Positions 12,923 through 13,241 of a stretch of 13,241 nucleotides of DNA are shown one piece after another. The notes beneath the pieces were generated by a model. That model was given only the letters and a program-made list of their open reading frames with translations, made no database searches and was not told where the DNA came from. The position numbers were made by a program, and so were the translations under genes. Numbering within the stretch: position 1 is the stretch's first letter; the number at the start of each line of letters is the position of its first letter. This stretch comes from Clostridia bacterium (GTDB lineage Bacteria > Bacillota > Clostridia > Christensenellales > Borkfalkiaceae), in NCBI GenBank assembly GCA_017421905.1, contig JAFOHH010000139.1, forward strand, positions 1-13,241, given 5' to 3'.

Positions 12923-13241
12923 ATGAAAAAGTTTTGTTTAACTCTGCTTGTCCTTACCTGCGCGGTTTGCTTATGCTATTCTCTTACCGCGTGCGGAGGA
13001 AAAAACCCTGCGCCTTCGGTTACGCCCAGCGTAGAGCAGTCGGTTGCGCCTTCTGCCGTTCCTTCGGCTGCTCCTAGCGAAACCCCTGCGGAAACGACGT
13101 ATACCATTATCGTTTTATATCCCGACGGCACTCCCGCTGTGGGCGTTATGGTACAAGCCTGCAACGATACCAACTGCTATCCCTTTCTCCCTAACGCAAC
13201 GGATGCAAACGGCAGCGCAACCAAAACGCTTGCTACCGATA
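12923..13241 (+). CDS. Third lipoprotein with linker and Ig-like domain, N-terminal part (cut by right edge)
   Basis: The frame is open from ATG 12923 to the window edge: 106 residues, C-terminus missing. AAGGAG lies at 12911-12916. Residues 1-24 are a lipoprotein signal peptide unusually rich in cysteine (Cys5, 13, 16, 18), with lipobox LTAC and lipidated Cys24. GGKNPAPSVTPSVEQSV starts a Pro/Ser/Ala/Val linker reaching about residue 57. From residue 59 the sequence (TYTIIVLYPDGTPAVGVMVQ, then ATDANGSATKTL) matches the opening of a CnaB/carboxypeptidase-regulatory-like beta-sandwich, as in the preceding gene at the same place. The shared order of leader, linker and Ig-like domain suggests a paralogue that may also continue into a thioredoxin domain beyond the window; that cannot be seen here. 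Confidence 0.85.
   Translation, partial: MKKFCLTLLVLTCAVCLCYSLTACGGKNPAPSVTPSVEQSVAPSAVPSAAPSETPAETTYTIIVLYPDGTPAVGVMVQACNDTNCYPFLPNATDANGSATKTLATD

Overview
This window looks like a chromosomal segment from an uncultivated, probably gut-dwelling member of the Clostridia (Bacillota). This is inferred from four things. Shine-Dalgarno sites of the GGAGG type precede nearly every gene. Promoters are of the vegetative TTGnnn-17-TATAAT type and terminators are classic stem-plus-T-tract. DUF4364 and TIGR03905-type TSCPD proteins are typical of Clostridia. The lipoproteins have Gram-positive-style signal peptides. No mobile element, CRISPR array, tRNA or rRNA is visible.

Left part (1-1551). Two genes read leftwards. 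One is a 248-residue protein of unknown function. The other is a secreted BspA-type leucine-rich-repeat lipoprotein that runs off the left edge. A compact divergent promoter pair (1465-1551) separates them from the rightward genes.

Housekeeping part (1587-8334). Rightward come a small HPr-fold protein lacking the phosphocarrier histidine, a terminator, a DUF4364 winged-helix protein tightly coupled to a TSCPD protein, and a strong terminator. After these are leuS (leucyl-tRNA synthetase, with its own promoter and short structured leader) and a CtpE-like P-type cation ATPase. The leuS-ATPase gap holds a run of small hairpins.

Lipoprotein part (8463-13241). Three consecutive rightward genes share one N-terminal plan: a signal peptide with the lipidated cysteine at residue 24, a GGK-type start to the mature protein, and a Pro/Ser/Thr/Val linker. 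They then carry different bodies. The first has an unrecognised domain and a Pro-Thr-Glu repeat tail. The second has an Ig/CnaB-like domain, a TlpA-like thioredoxin domain with a CYWC site, and a duplicated C-terminal module. The third, cut by the right edge, begins with the same linker and another Ig-like domain. A terminator follows each of the first two. The cluster reads as a family of membrane-anchored surface proteins built by swapping modules behind a common export and spacer segment. The redoxin-containing member is the most unusual gene here.

Two real genes are cut by the window edges, at 1-528 on the minus strand and 12923-13241 on the plus strand.
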